From Saussurea involucrata (taxonomy: Eukaryota; Streptophyta; Magnoliopsida; Asterales; Asteraceae): a stretch of DNA of 64,000 nucleotides. Each line of letters starts with the position of its first letter. Position 1 is the stretch's first letter. Location of the stretch: NCBI GenBank assembly GCA_033807775.1, contig CM066319.1:140914983-140978982 (forward strand), in the 5' to 3' direction. Positions 33,109 to 45,110 of the stretch are shown piece after piece. Made by a program: the position numbers and the translations under genes. The notes beneath the pieces are model-generated. The model ran no database searches, had not been told where the DNA came from, and was given only the letters and a program-made list of their open reading frames with translations.

Positions 33109-34522
33109 TGATAACGCCATTTTTGGCGTTATTTTAGCACCACTTTTCGAGATCAAATTGCTAGAATTCCAAACAAACAAAGCGTATTTCACGGTTTATT
33201 TATGAGTTTTTCTGGAATCTATGTTTCGAGAATAAACGAAGAACTTGGGTCGAAATGAGCAAATTATAGACGAGAATGAAGCATCCGACAAGTTTATGGC
33301 AGGGCGAGATCGTACGAGTCAATTCGTGGGTTAAAGTTCGGAGAAATGTTTTAAAGAAACTCAAAAAGGTTCCACCAAGACTTGTCAAGTTTGGCCGTCA
33401 AGCAAATGAAAGATCTCAATTTTTGCAAAACAGTGCCTTTCGGTACTTGTACCAGTACTAAAGTCTCGCTGTGACTCCCGACAGCCCAAAATTCTAGAAA
33501 ACAGTGGCCATCGGTACTGTTGTCGGTACTTAACTCTCGATGTAAGTACCGACGACGAGCTGATTCATTATTGTGCAGTCTCCCCATGTTACAAACCTAA
33601 TCCCTTAGTGCACTTGCATGATGTGGTTTGTGCGATTACTCAATTGTGTTGTTTGTGACTAGCATCCATAATAGAATTGTGATTCATGGTTCTCGTGTTT
33701 TCACACGAGCACTACTTTCATGGATAGCTAGAAGCTTTTATTACCCATGTAAGATGCTTGCGTCTAATTCCACGGTAGTGTGCTATCTTGAAGTTCATGC
33801 ATCCTAATTGGAGAAATTGGCAATCCATAGGGCTATCTATATTTTGTGGAGTCTCACGATGCACACACTCACACAAGTTCTAATGTGGTACTTAATGGTT
33901 GACTTGGAGGATTTGATGGCCGTGTGGAACATGTTTGGGTTATTAGTCATTGTAAATTCTCATGTTTCTTTGCATTATAATGCTTTGTGGCTATCAACTA
34001 CATTTGTGGGAGTAAAAGGACAAACAAACCTTGGTTCACACCTAGGTTTGGGGATCCGACTTTTATGCTACTTGTGATCACGCGCCTTTTCGTATGCACA
34101 CCACATGATCACATATACATGCACCACGGGCACACATTACGCTTATTCATGCATTTTGGTGTCTTACTTGATGGCAACTTCAAACCTAGGTGTTACACCT
34201 AGGTTTTGGGTGGGCGTTTTTAGTGTACCTCCTAACACCGTAGCATGAGCCAAACCTAGGCCTTGGCCTAGGTTTGGGGTGGCCGATTCGCCAACCACTT
34301 ACGGTATGCACAAGGTTCAAACCTAGACAAAAGTCTAGGTTTGGGGCTCCTTCTCCTATCCTACCAGTACTAATGCGTTTAACCTTTCTTTTTCAGGAAA
34401 TAGGGAGGACAAAACCAACCACCACCACTCCGCAATGACCGGAATATGACAAGCTTACGTCGGCACAGAAACTTCAAGAACGCCAAGGGTGGAATAAATA
34501 TTTCATGGAATCCACCTTCAGG
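33109..34522 (+). other. unassigned repeat fragment with CCTAGG hairpins and a short coding remnant
   Basis: No ORF of known family. It contains TTGATAACGCCATTTTTGGCG (self-complementary core near 33108-33130), GGTACTTGTACC near 33440 and four AAACCTAGG words, three of them as hairpins (34173-34197, about 34250-34278, about 34318-34343). Just before U (about 34437-34522) a frame reads EYDKLTSAQKLQERQGWNKY, which looks like a piece of a gypsy Athila-type ORF but is too short to assign. Confidence 0.4.
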
Positions 34523-34557
34523 AACTCTGTTAGGTCAAATTTAGAACTCTCTTTGGT

Positions 34558-35841
34558 GTGATTTTTGCTAAAGTGAAAACAAGGATCCATAATTGGAGAT
34601 CTAAATTCCTTTCCTTTGGGGGAAGAAGGCAGCTCATCATCTCGGTCCTGCAATCGCTCCAACTGCATTGGATGGCCATATTTCTTTTCCCTTCGGGCGT
34701 TGTGCATGAGTTGGAAGCTCTCTTTAGAAATATTCTATGGGAACAAGGTGAGAATTCCAAAGGCAAATGTCGCATTACTTGGGATGATGTTTGCAAACCC
34801 ATATCGTGTGGTGGATTGGGTTTCAAAAGACTTGGGGTTTGGAATCGTGCGTTATTGGCCAAACATTTTTGGGATCTCTTAAATCGTCGGAATTCACTTT
34901 GGGTGGACTGGGTGTATCGACATTGCCTCCGGTTGTCTAATGTGTGGGTGGCTAAGAAAATGACGACTTGGTCATGGGTGCTTTCCAAACTCATGGACCT
35001 TCGACCATATCTTCGACGACATTTTATAGCAGAAGTAGGTTGTGGTGGGTTGTTAAATGCTTGGGAGGATGGTTGGCTAGCGTGTGGTCATCTATCCTCG
35101 TTTGTCTCGTATCGGTTTATTCATGCGAAGGGGTTTAACCCTAACACTTCGGTTCGTGATCTTGTTATGGGGTTGTACGGAGGATGGCCGATTGCATGGA
35201 CTCAAAGGTATGATATTCTATTGGCCAACCCTCTCCCTACTCTACGGCATGATAAGCGTGATAAATTTGGTTGGAGGGATGCCCATCATAAGATGGTATA
35301 CTTTTCGGTGAAAGTGGTGGCCTCCACCTTTGCGGGGACGTACATGGCTATGGGTTGGCACAAAGTGGTTTGGTTTGCGGGCTATATACCGAAGCATGCC
35401 TTTTGCTTGTGGACGGCGTGCCTATACCGACTTCCCACCCAAGATCGTTTGATGGATTGGAAACATGACCCTCTGGATTACAAATGCGTGTTTTGTTCGA
35501 TATCTATGGATTCTCACAACCATTTGTTCTTTCAATGTCCCTTTACGATGAATGTATGGAAAGATGTTTCTATGATGGTTGGATGGACGGGATTCCCGGA
35601 TGCATGGGATGACATCATGATTGCCTTGGCTGATATGACGAGAGCTCCAAAGACTCTTATTCACCGGTTGACTTTAGCCGCGTCGGTATACTTTGTTTGG
35701 CAGGAACGTAATCGTCGCACCTTTACGGATAAAAAATGCACGGTTAAACAGATTGTTAAGGAGATTACGGAAGTCGTCTACTTACGGGAGACTTGGAAGA
35801 AAAGGAAGAAAATGGCTCGTGCTTATGATGATGGATTGTGA
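34558..35841 (+). CDS. LINE ORF2 C-terminal part, open (RT thumb and zf-RVT)
   Basis: A 427-codon open frame without stops. It begins within the end of the reverse transcriptase (WRSKFLSFGGRRQLI), passes the linker (CGGLGFKRL, WVWVDWVY-like) and ends with the zf-RVT segment (PKHAFCLWTACLYRLPTQDR, YKCVFCSISMDSHNHLFFQC) and a basic tail. The listed first codon is GTG and the frame is open upstream to the insertion edge, so this is a truncated protein with no true start. The absence of lesions over 1.28 kb suggests a recent insertion. It is a different family from LINE L. Confidence 0.8.
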   Translation: MIFAKVKTRIHNWRSKFLSFGGRRQLIISVLQSLQLHWMAIFLFPSGVVHELEALFRNILWEQGENSKGKCRITWDDVCKPISCGGLGFKRLGVWNRALLAKHFWDLLNRRNSLWVDWVYRHCLRLSNVWVAKKMTTWSWVLSKLMDLRPYLRRHFIAEVGCGGLLNAWEDGWLACGHLSSFVSYRFIHAKGFNPNTSVRDLVMGLYGGWPIAWTQRYDILLANPLPTLRHDKRDKFGWRDAHHKMVYFSVKVVASTFAGTYMAMGWHKVVWFAGYIPKHAFCLWTACLYRLPTQDRLMDWKHDPLDYKCVFCSISMDSHNHLFFQCPFTMNVWKDVSMMVGWTGFPDAWDDIMIALADMTRAPKTLIHRLTLAASVYFVWQERNRRTFTDKKCTVKQIVKEITEVVYLRETWKKRKKMARAYDDGL

Positions 35842-36058
35842 TTGGTGCTGTTGGATTATGTTTTGGCGCTGGGTCCTTTGTATTATTTTTTGCTGCTTGT
35901 TTAGTTCTTGTAGCCTTTGTTGTTTTTGGTTGACGTTGGCTTGGTATGATTTTGTTACCAAGTTTTTTGCTTTTGTCGTTTGGCTTTGGTGGTGGCGGCT
36001 TGCCTGTACTCTTGTTCTCCTTTTCCTGTTTTTATGATATTGCCTGGAGTTTTTCCTC
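35842..36058 (+). other. 3' UTR of LINE2
   Basis: T/G-rich tail (TTTTGTTGTTTTTGG and similar) leading to the A run. No gene. Confidence 0.6.
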
Positions 36059-36070
36059 TAAAAAAAACTA

Positions 36071-36318
36071 TGTTAGGTCATGCTAGTGGAATAGAAGTAC
36101 ATGGACTATTTATGACATTTTGTGTAAATACCCTTTGGGTATAAATAGTTTGCATAATCTCTTAGTTAGGGTTAATGATCATTGTTTAAGCTTTCAATTA
36201 CTTTGTACGGCTACTGCCTGATAACTCTTTATGTTCATCATAATACAAGTGAGATTTATGACGTATATGCTTATTGTGTTGATTTCATTGTGATTGCGTA
36301 TTGAATCTGGGATCCACA
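36071..36318 (+). repeat. 5' LTR of U
   Basis: TGTTAGGTCATGC to GGGATCCACA, about 248 bp, with TATAAATA at 36140-36147. It is short for a Sirevirus LTR. The boundary is supported by the primer site that follows two bases later. Confidence 0.7.
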
Positions 36319-36320
36319 AT

Positions 36321-36332
36321 TGGTATTAGAGC
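36321..36332 (+). promoter_or_regulatory. primer binding site of U
   Basis: TGGTATTAGAGC, one mismatch from the initiator-Met complement, two bases after the LTR. Confidence 0.8.
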
Positions 36333-37303
36333 AGAAGGACGTCTAATTCAAAGGTAATTCTCTTTTCTGATCATTCAAGTTTTTGTGCGACTGTGTTATT
36401 CAAAAGATTTTTCTGTGTTTTGATTTAAGTGTAAAAAGCTTGAATTGAGGCTTGAAAATTTTTCTTTATCGCGTTTCTGAAATCATATCGAGTTTTGGGT
36501 TTCTTTGATTGAGTATAAATCATCAATTTTAGAGTTTTTGATTTCTGGGTTTCAAACTCCCTGTTCTTGAGAAACCCCAAATTTTGCTTCAAAAAGTGCT
36601 TGTTAAATCGATTTCGTTAATTGTTTTTGCATTCCCTAGTTGCTTGTTTTGGTACTAAAGTGTTTGCAGATTTTTTCCCGAGTCAAAAGTGCAGAAAAAT
36701 CGATTTCCCGGTTAGTATTTCGAGATTCCAGTGTTTGATTTCGATACAGTACTTGAGTTCCAGTACTGGTTGTATTCCGGATCCCATTGATTCCGGATCT
36801 CCTTTACCGGATCCTAAGTTCCGAAATTATTACTTTCGGTACTGTTCCTAATTCAGGATTCTCCATACCGGATCCCTCTAGTTCCGGTACTTGACTTCAG
36901 ATCCGGTACGTATTTCTTTTTATCATTCCGGAACCATTGTTTCTTGATTCCGGATCATAGACTCTGGATCCCTGGTTTTGGATACCGGATCTCCACTTCC
37001 GGTTCTTAATACCGGATCTTTCAATTCCGGTACTTGATTTCGGATCCCATCATTCCAGATCAAGTGAATTTCGGAACTCCTATTCTGGATCTGTTTCATC
37101 TGCACACTTAATTTATTTTCTTCCAGTATCTGTTTGCTTCCATTTCCAGTGTTTCTTTTTGGTTGTTCCTGATCCCGTATAGGAATTGCTTTAGGCTTCC
37201 ACTCCCTTAGGAATTGTGCGTTAGGTTTGCGTTAGATTGTGCGTTAGACCACTCCATTACCTTTGAATCACTTTACACGTCTTACGATCACCAAGTTCTC
37301 ACA
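36333..37303 (+). repeat. U gag leader with CCGG word array
   Basis: About 1 kb before gag. From about 36700 to 37080 it is filled with TTCCGGATC, TACCGGATC and TTCCGGTAC words (about 13 CCGG by eye). A possible donor AAG/GTAATT lies at 36351 and a possible acceptor TATAG near 37181. The intron idea is inference. Confidence 0.55.
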
Positions 37304-40300
37304 ATGAATGCTCAAGACGCACTTGCTATCGGATCGGAATTCAAGCCACCGATCTTGTACCGCGGGGAGTACAATGTCTGGAGGGATAGGTTTCGGTGCT
37401 TCATCCAGACGAAGCCGCTTTATGAGGAAATTCTACGATCGCTGAAGGAAGGTCCGACTGTTCCACCGTTGATGGACGTTCCTGCTCAAGAAGGTGGACC
37501 TCCAGCCCACAAAGTGCCCAAACCATACGACAAGCTGACGTTTGAAGAGAAGCGTAAAGCCGATGGAGATACGGTGGCAAAGACTTATCTAGTATACAGT
37601 CTACCCAACAACATCTACTGCAGCATCGACAGCTACAAGGGCAAGGCTAAAGGGATGTGTGATCAGCTTGCTAAGATCATGCAAGGCAGTCGTAAAGGTA
37701 ATCAGATGAAGATCACCAACTGCCTCACTCCCTACGAATCCTTCAAAGCTAAAAGAGGGGAATCACTCACTGAGACATACGAGCGTTTCTGCACTCTGCT
37801 CAATGACTTGCACAAGAACAACATCTTCAAGTCAAACCTCGAATGCAACATCAAGTTTCTCAACAACCTTCAACCTGAATGGAAGGGATTTGTACTACAC
37901 GTCCGCCACAATCGATCGTTAGAGAATGTTCCGCTGCATGAGATCTACGAGATGTTGCTCCAAGATGAAGATGATGTAAGTGAGCTGATGGGAGATAAAA
38001 AGTCCAATGAGAAGACAAAGGAAGATCCCCTTGCCCTCATGACACACAAGAAGGAAAAGCAAGCTCAACGCAGTTCGCATCGAGATGAAGCGCCAAGTGA
38101 ATCTGAACACGAAGATGACGAACCAGAAAGTGATTCTGATCCTGAGCTTGATAGCATCAAGAAAGCAGTTGCCTTGCTATCCCGGGAGTACGCAAGGAAG
38201 AAGTTCTTTAAGAAGCCAACTAACAACAATCAGCGATACTCCACAAACACCAAGCGTCGGGATTATAAAGACAAGTATGAAGGCAAGCGAAAGACTGAGG
38301 ATGGAAGAAAGAGGAATGAAGGGAAGCGATCTGAAGGTAAATCCGATGATAGAGCTGATGATGAACCAGTTAAATGCTACAACTGCGGAAAGCGCAGTCA
38401 CTTCACAAAAGACTGCCGGAAGCCTGTAGTACGCAACGCTGAGTACTACAAGATCAAGATGCTCCTATCAAGGCAGAAGGAAGTTGGCAAAGCGCTGTTA
38501 GTGGAAGATGATCATTGGCTCCTTCAGACTGATGAAGAGAATGAAGTTGATGAAGCGCATATGTGTTATACTGGCCTCAATCTGGAAGAATCTGATTCTG
38601 AAGATGACTCTTCCGAAAAGAAGAAAGACAAGCACGATTGCCAGGTATGTAGTTCTTCCAATGCTAACTTAATCAATCAGATGAAAAAAATGGTGCGTAC
38701 CATAGATTCCTTCAAACTTAAGGTTAAGACCAGAGACTCCCAAATCTCAAAGCTAGAAGTCGAGGCTAAGGTTAAATGCGATACCATAGGCAAGCTAGCC
38801 ATTGAAAAGGCTGAGGACAGATGTGTGATAGAAAACTATCAAACTGAGTGCTCAGCCATTTCAAAACGAGCTGAAATCCTCGAGACTCAAATATCTGATT
38901 ATACTCAAAAGTTACAGAAGTCTCAGGAGGAGTATTCTAAAAGTGTTTTAGTTCAAGAGAAAGTTCTAAAGGAAAACGAGACTTTGACCACTAAGCTTAT
39001 GGATCTTGAATCCAAACTTTACAAACTTGGTCAATCTGAACAAACCATCCACTTGAACAAGCCAAATGAGTTTAAATATTACAACTCACAATGGGGTCTC
39101 GGATATGATAATCCGTGTTACCTCAAGAAAATCTTATCTAAGGTTCCCACGCTTTATGAATTCAACTTCATGGGCCTAGATAAGAAATACCCAGAGTACA
39201 AGATTAAGTGGACCAAGCCATCTCCGGAAGATGAGGAGAAAGAGGATTTTAAAAGAAAAACAGGTATACCTCTACCACCAATTGAGGCTAAACCTAAAAC
39301 TGATAATCCTAATTCTGAAAAGAACACAAAATCGGATGATGAACCACCTAGGAAAAACATCAATGTACAGATTCCTTTCGTGTACGAGACGCTTAATGCG
39401 TCATATTTAAAAAGCAAAACCCCTTATCTCTCCAACGATTACTTTGACATCTGCTCGCTTGCCAAAATGGTTGAAACTCTGGTTCCCGTTCCGGCAACAT
39501 CAGATGAAGATTCTAAAGAGAAATCAGAGTTCAAACGTTATGTTCCACCTCTGATTTTGGAAAACATCATTTTCAAACTTGAAGAATCGATTGCGAGAGA
39601 TAAGGTCAAGTGTGAAACCGAAAGGATTGTACTGTTAGATTCCATCGAAAAGCTCAAACATACCAAACTCGAGACATTACCCGAATCTGAAAGAGCGGCC
39701 TATCGAACTGAGATTGCTAAGTTGACGTCTCAACTGTCCGCTTTGGCGACAGAAGCTTTAACGCTGAGAATGGCTAGGGGAAATCCAGTGGATACTCCGA
39801 TGACGCCTGCCACTCCTGAAACAATTTCGTTTGATTTCGCTCCGATTTTTTCGGATAGTTCCTCGTGTAAAGCTTTCATAGGAGTGGGAGTGTCTGATGA
39901 CACAAATGATAAAGATTTGAGCTTTAAGGATAAAGGTAAGGCCATCCAACCCGATTCAGTCCAAAAGAATCTTTTTCCGATTTTTGATAATCCTTTTGCG
40001 GATAACTCCTCGTCTGACTCAGATGGTGAAGCCCCACTTGATTATGCTCGCAGATTTTCTGAATTTATGAATTCCATGGCTTGTCCAGATGATGAATTTT
40101 CTAAAATTGACTTTGCTCTAAAGCTTTCTAGTCATACTCAATTTTTAGAAAAAATGGCCGAACCGGTTAATTTTGAAAAAGGCGAATGTTCAAATTCTAA
40201 AACCGTTTCTAAGACCAGTTCTAATACTAAATCTAAATCTAAACGTCGGTCAAAGAAACGTGCAAAAACCGGTAAGATCTCTTCCAAACAACCAGTTTAC

Positions 40301-43300
40301 TCCAACTCCTCTGACGATAACTCTAATGTAATTTCAGATAGTACGGGTCGGGGGAAAGCGGTTCGGAGAGAGTGGGTAGAGAAGGAAGCTAAGTCGCTCC
40401 CTGAGAAGAACAAGTCATTTAATTCTTTTTCGCATAATAGGAATAATAACAACAAACATGGTTTTGGTTTGAATAACTCTCTTGAACATGGTTTTAAATT
40501 TCCAGTTAAACTTGACAATGTTCATCAATTGATTGATTTTTCGCGTGATTATGTTTGCTGTTCTGTTTGTGTTTTGAATGACTTGATTGACTCTAAACAT
40601 GCATCTGATTGGTTTGGTACATATCATGTATTTAATTCTACTGCTTCTCGTAAAACCAAACGAAAAAGACCCAGCTCTCAACGGGTGCACCTAACACCCA
40701 AGGACCCATTTACAGATGGGTACCTAAACATCATTAATTTTGTTTTGCAGCCCGGTCATGTGTGGTTTCTCGACTCTGGATGCTCCAAGCACATGACTGG
40801 TAAACGGGAGCTACTCACCAACTTCAAGGAGAAGTACTGTGGTGATGTAAGATTTGGCAACGACAACGTGGCCCCGATCATGGGCTACGGCGACCTAGTT
40901 CAGGACAACTTAACGATCAAGCGTGTGTCCTACGTTGAAGGTCTTGGTCACAACCTCTTCAGTATCGGCCCGTTTTGTGACAAGAATCTTGAAGTCCGGT
41001 TCAAGGCGAAGCGCTGCAGTATACGTGATGAAGATGGAACAGAGATTCTTGACGGTACTCGACGAACGAACCTCTACACCATAAATCTTGCCGCCGTGAA
41101 GACCGACAAAGCCGTATGTCTTATGTCCAAAGCCACTACTCAACAGAACTGGTTGTGGCATCGACGGCTCTCACACTTGAATTTCAAGAACATCAATAAG
41201 CTGGTACTGGGTGGACTCGTCAAGGGTATGCCAGAGCTGAAGTTTGCAAAGGAACATCTCTGCTCCGCCTGCGAGATGGGAAAGATGAAGAAGGTGTCTC
41301 ACAAGCCAAAGCCGGTTCCTAGCACGCCAAGACCTTTAGAGCTGATCCACATGGATCTCTGCGGCCCAATGCGCGTTCAAAGCATAAGCCACAAGAAGTA
41401 CGTCTTAGTAATGGTGGACGACTACTCAAGGTACACCTGGGTCAAGTTTATTCGATCAAAGGATGAGACTCCTGGTGTCATAGTCAACCACTTGAAGGGA
41501 GTTCAGAACAACTTGCAGCTGACTGTAATCGCGATTCGCATAGATAACGGGACTGAAGTCAAGAATCGCATCATCGGCGATTTTCTCACTTCGGTGGGAA
41601 TTTCGCACAACTTCTTGGAAGCCAGAACTCCACAACAGAACGACATGGTGGAATGTCGCAACCGCACTTTGGTGGAAGCGGCACGCACTATGCTGACACA
41701 GTACGGACTTCCTATGTTCTTATGGGCCGAAGCCATCGCGACTGCGTGCTACACTCAGAATCGGTCTATCGTCCACAAGCGTTTCAACAAGACGCCATAC
41801 GAGGTCATCAATAAGCGCACCCCCAACATCAGCTATTTTCACGCGTTCGGGTGCAAGTGCTTCGTACTGAATGATAAGGATGATCTCAACAAGCTCAAGT
41901 CGAAGGCGAACGAAGGGATTTTTATCGGCTACTCGACATCTTCCAAAGTATATAGTCTACAACAAGAGGACTAAGAGCGTGATCGAGAGTATAAATGTGA
42001 CCTTCGACGAATTGGTCAATTTGTCTTCTGGACATAACAGTTCAGAACTCGCGCTTACTGGAGTGCTGGCTTCTGATCTCTCTAGATCGAAACCTAAGCA
42101 CACAACAGTAGATCCGTCGGCGTCCAATACTTCAAACTCACAACCGTCTGAGTTAGATCTACTATTTGAGAATTTTTATAATGATTTTTATCTTCCCCAA
42201 GTTACTACTCATGCTTCTTTGAATGCAGATGGAGCTGTAGTGGTGTCAACCCATATCTCCTGTCCTCCACCAACACCCAACGTTACATCCTCGGAGGACT
42301 CGCCCACTTCACCTGTGATTATGTCGACGTCATCATCAAGTACATCGACGGTGACCGCGTCTCCCTCACCAGTGGTTCAACCCACTCCATCTACCCTCGG
42401 AGCAAGCAACAGTTCCTACGCAACTGCTGAATCTTCGTCAACCGCTGTTGTTTCTCAACCTGCAGCCGCTGCACGCTTACATCCGGTTCCATCTCTAGAA
42501 ACGGTTCAGAATCTACCCCTAGGGTCCTACATCGATGCTGACAATTCAGAACCTCTAACGGACCCGCTACCTCACACCCGGAAATGGACTCGAGCGCAGC
42601 AAATTATTAGAGATCCGTCTGCTCCTGTTCAAACTCGAGCAACGAAGAAAACCGAAGACGAAGCCGCTCCTGCACTGCTGAGTAATACTCAAAAATGGGC
42701 GGCTACGGGAAATGAGTGTCTCTTCTCCATTTTCCTAAGCAACGTTGAACCAGCGACAGTCAAAGATGCCCTGCATGACCCGCACTGGATAATGGCCATG
42801 CAAGAAGAGTTGAACGAATTCGAGAGTCTCAAAGTATGGTGTCTGGTACCTCGCCCGAAGCACCGAACCATCATCGGCACCAAATGGATATTCAAGAATA
42901 AGAAGGACGAGAACGGGGTCGTGGTTCGCAACAAGGCTCGTTTGGTCGCTAAGGGGTATCGACAGCAAGAGGGGATCGACTACGAAGATACGTTTGCACC
43001 TGTTGCCCGAATCGAAGCTATTCGGATGTTCCTCGCGTTCGCCGCTCACAAAAACTTCACCGTCTACCAAATGGATGTGAAGACGGCGTTTCTGAATGGC
43101 GATCTCAAGGAGGAAGTGTACGTCTCCCAGCCGGAAGGGTTCGTAGATCCGGATCATCCCAATCATGTGTATCGACTTGACAAAGCCTTATACGGACTCA
43201 AACAAGCACCGAGAGCCTGGTATGATAAATTGTCTACTTTTCTCACCAATTCCGACTTCTCGAAAGGTAAGATCGACACAACCCTTTTCATCAAAAGGGA

Positions 43301-44351
43301 AGGTGACCATATTCTTTTAATTCAGGTTTATGTCGATGACATTATCTTCGATTCTTCTTGCCCTCAATACTGTCGCAACTTTTCACTCCTCATGAAACAA
43401 TATTTTAAAATGAGTATGATGGGTCAGATGAATTTCTTTATCGGTCTTCAAGTTTAACAACTGTCGACCGGGATATTCATCAATCAATCTAAGTACATCG
43501 TGGATATTCTTCGGAAATTCAAGATGGAACAGTGTTCACCCATGCGAACTCCCATGTCTCCGGGTACGAAGTTACACGCCGATCCTGACGGAAAAGCCGT
43601 GAATACGACTACCTACAGAGGAATGATCGGTTCGCTGATGTGTTTGACGGCAAGTCGGCCGGATATAATGTTTTCAACCTTTTTGTGTGCTAGATTTCAG
43701 TCCAACCCTAAAGAGTCACACATGATAGCAGTTAAGCGTATTATTCGATATTTAAAAGGTACTGCTAATCTTGGTCTTTGGTACCCTAAGGATACAGGTT
43801 TCAAGCTTACAGCGTTCTCTGATGCGGATCATGTGAGGAGTATGCTCGACCAGAAGAGCACTACGGGTCACGTCCAGTTTTTGGGCGACAAATTGGTTAG
43901 CTGGGCATCCAAGAAGCAGACTTGCGTCTCCACCTCCATAGCGGAAGCGGAGTACGTGGCCGCAGCTAGTTGCTGTTCCCAGGTGATCTGGATGCGGACA
44001 CAACTGAAGGACTACGGGTACAACTACTCGAACATCCTGATCTATTGTGACTCCAAGAGTGCTATAGCCATCACAAGCAATCCGGTTCAGCATACAAAGA
44101 CGAAGCATATAGACGTGCGCTACCACTTCATTAAAGATCATGTGGAAAAAGGTACGGTCGAACTCTACTTCGTAAGTACAGAAAACCAACTTGTAGATTT
44201 GTTTACCAATGCTTTGGACGAAAAACGGTTCAATGAACTCGTGTCCAAGCTAGGTATGCTCAATCTGAAAGTTGAAGTCCCCATTGTACTTGTCACACCT
44301 TTCCTATACTACGGGATAACTGTACCTTTAGTAGTTACACTTGTCTCGTAA
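37304..44351 (+). pseudogene. copia gag-pol polyprotein (element U)
   Basis: ATG at 37304 opens gag (NVWRDRFRCFI), followed by an acidic linker, the zinc knuckle CYNCGKRSHFTKDC (near 38370-38415), a long coiled-coil and acidic stretch (38650-40500), protease (FLDSGCSKHM near 40770), GAG-pre-integrase (WLWHRRLSHLNF), the integrase core (MDLCGP, RIDNGTEV, MVECRNRTL with its catalytic E), then a frameshift near 41948 that removes two bases. The next frame (to 44351) holds RVT_2 (YGLKQAPRAWYD, YVDDIIFDS near 43335) and RNase H, with a TAA at 43455-43457 in the middle. The long gag is typical of Sireviruses. The integrase motif PQQNG reads PQQND. Non-functional as it stands. Confidence 0.9.
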
Positions 44352-44583
44352 CGTGGTTTAGGTGTTTCAAGCACATCGGTGACATGTTCTCTGTATTTCC
44401 GTAGTTAGTGTTTCTTTCTTTTTTCGGTTTTCCATGTTTCTTTAATTTTATACGTCTAGTCTTGGTTTTTCCATGTGTTTCCCGTGCTACTAACCGTTTG
44501 CTTTCCAAGCTGTTTCCTTGACTGCCGAGTACCGAAGGTATGTTTTCTCGTCTCTGTGAGGTTAGCATAGCAATGTTTGAGAA

Positions 44584-44815
44584 ATTGAGGGGGAGAAATG
44601 TCAGTTTGATAAGTCAAGGGGGAGCCTGTGTCAATTTATCGAGGTTTGAAAGGGATTTTTGTTTAAATTTTTTTTAATTTTTTTTATGAAAAAAATAAAA
44701 AAATGGGTCTTTATTTTGAAATGTTGAGGGGGAGCAGTGCTATTTTTTAAAACTTGAGGGGGAGAGTCAATTTTCAACAAGTTGAGGGGGAGAAATGGAA
44801 TTTCCAAACCTGAGG
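44584..44815 (+). repeat. multiplied polypurine tracts of U
   Basis: TTGAGGGGGAG-type tracts at about 44584, 44610, 44724, 44754 and 44783, plus a weaker TGAGGGGCT at 44809. Multiple polypurine tracts downstream of pol are an established Sirevirus hallmark. Here they lie before the envelope-like ORF and not at an LTR. Confidence 0.8.
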
Positions 44816-44966
44816 GGCTAAAAGTGTAAATTTTAAGTTCAGGGAAAATTTTGGAAAATTTTCAAACTTCAGGGGTAATTTTTGTCAATTGTCAATAGTT
44901 GAGACAAATTGGGTACCGGGAGAGTTTAAGGTATCCGGTACCGGACTTGCTTCCGGTATCGACTGG

Positions 44967-44974
44967 TATATATA
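44967..44974 (+). promoter_or_regulatory. internal TATA box before the U envelope-like ORF
   Basis: TATATATA inside GGTATATATACC, followed about 30-60 bp later by a CT/CA-rich 5'UTR-like stretch (CTCTCTCAACCCAACTTC). It stands far from any LTR and could drive a separate transcript. Confidence 0.5.
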
Positions 44975-45110
44975 CCGGAGTTTGACTTGGAAAAGTCACA
45001 ACTTCAAAATTTTCTCGCGCCAAACTCTCTCAACCCAACTTCTTCTCACATCATCTTCACTCCTTTGTGGTTTTTGCATCAAACAGTCTCAGATCGTCAT
45101 CAAACTTCAG

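Larger units (their letters stand above)
34538..36070 (+). mobile_element. 5'-truncated LINE (LINE2) inserted at the start of the U 5' LTR
   Basis: Begins inside the reverse transcriptase and ends in an A run at about 36059-36067. AACTCTGTTAGGTCA on the left (34523-34537) is repeated as AACTATGTTAGGTCA on the right (36066-36080). The duplicated site contains the first ten bases of the U LTR, so the LINE landed ten bases into it. 5' truncation is usual for LINEs. Confidence 0.85.

Noticed and set aside
36923..37105. Minus-strand ORF in the U leader (repeated DPxS/RxxE residues)
   Set aside because: Produced by the CCGGATC word array, not a gene.
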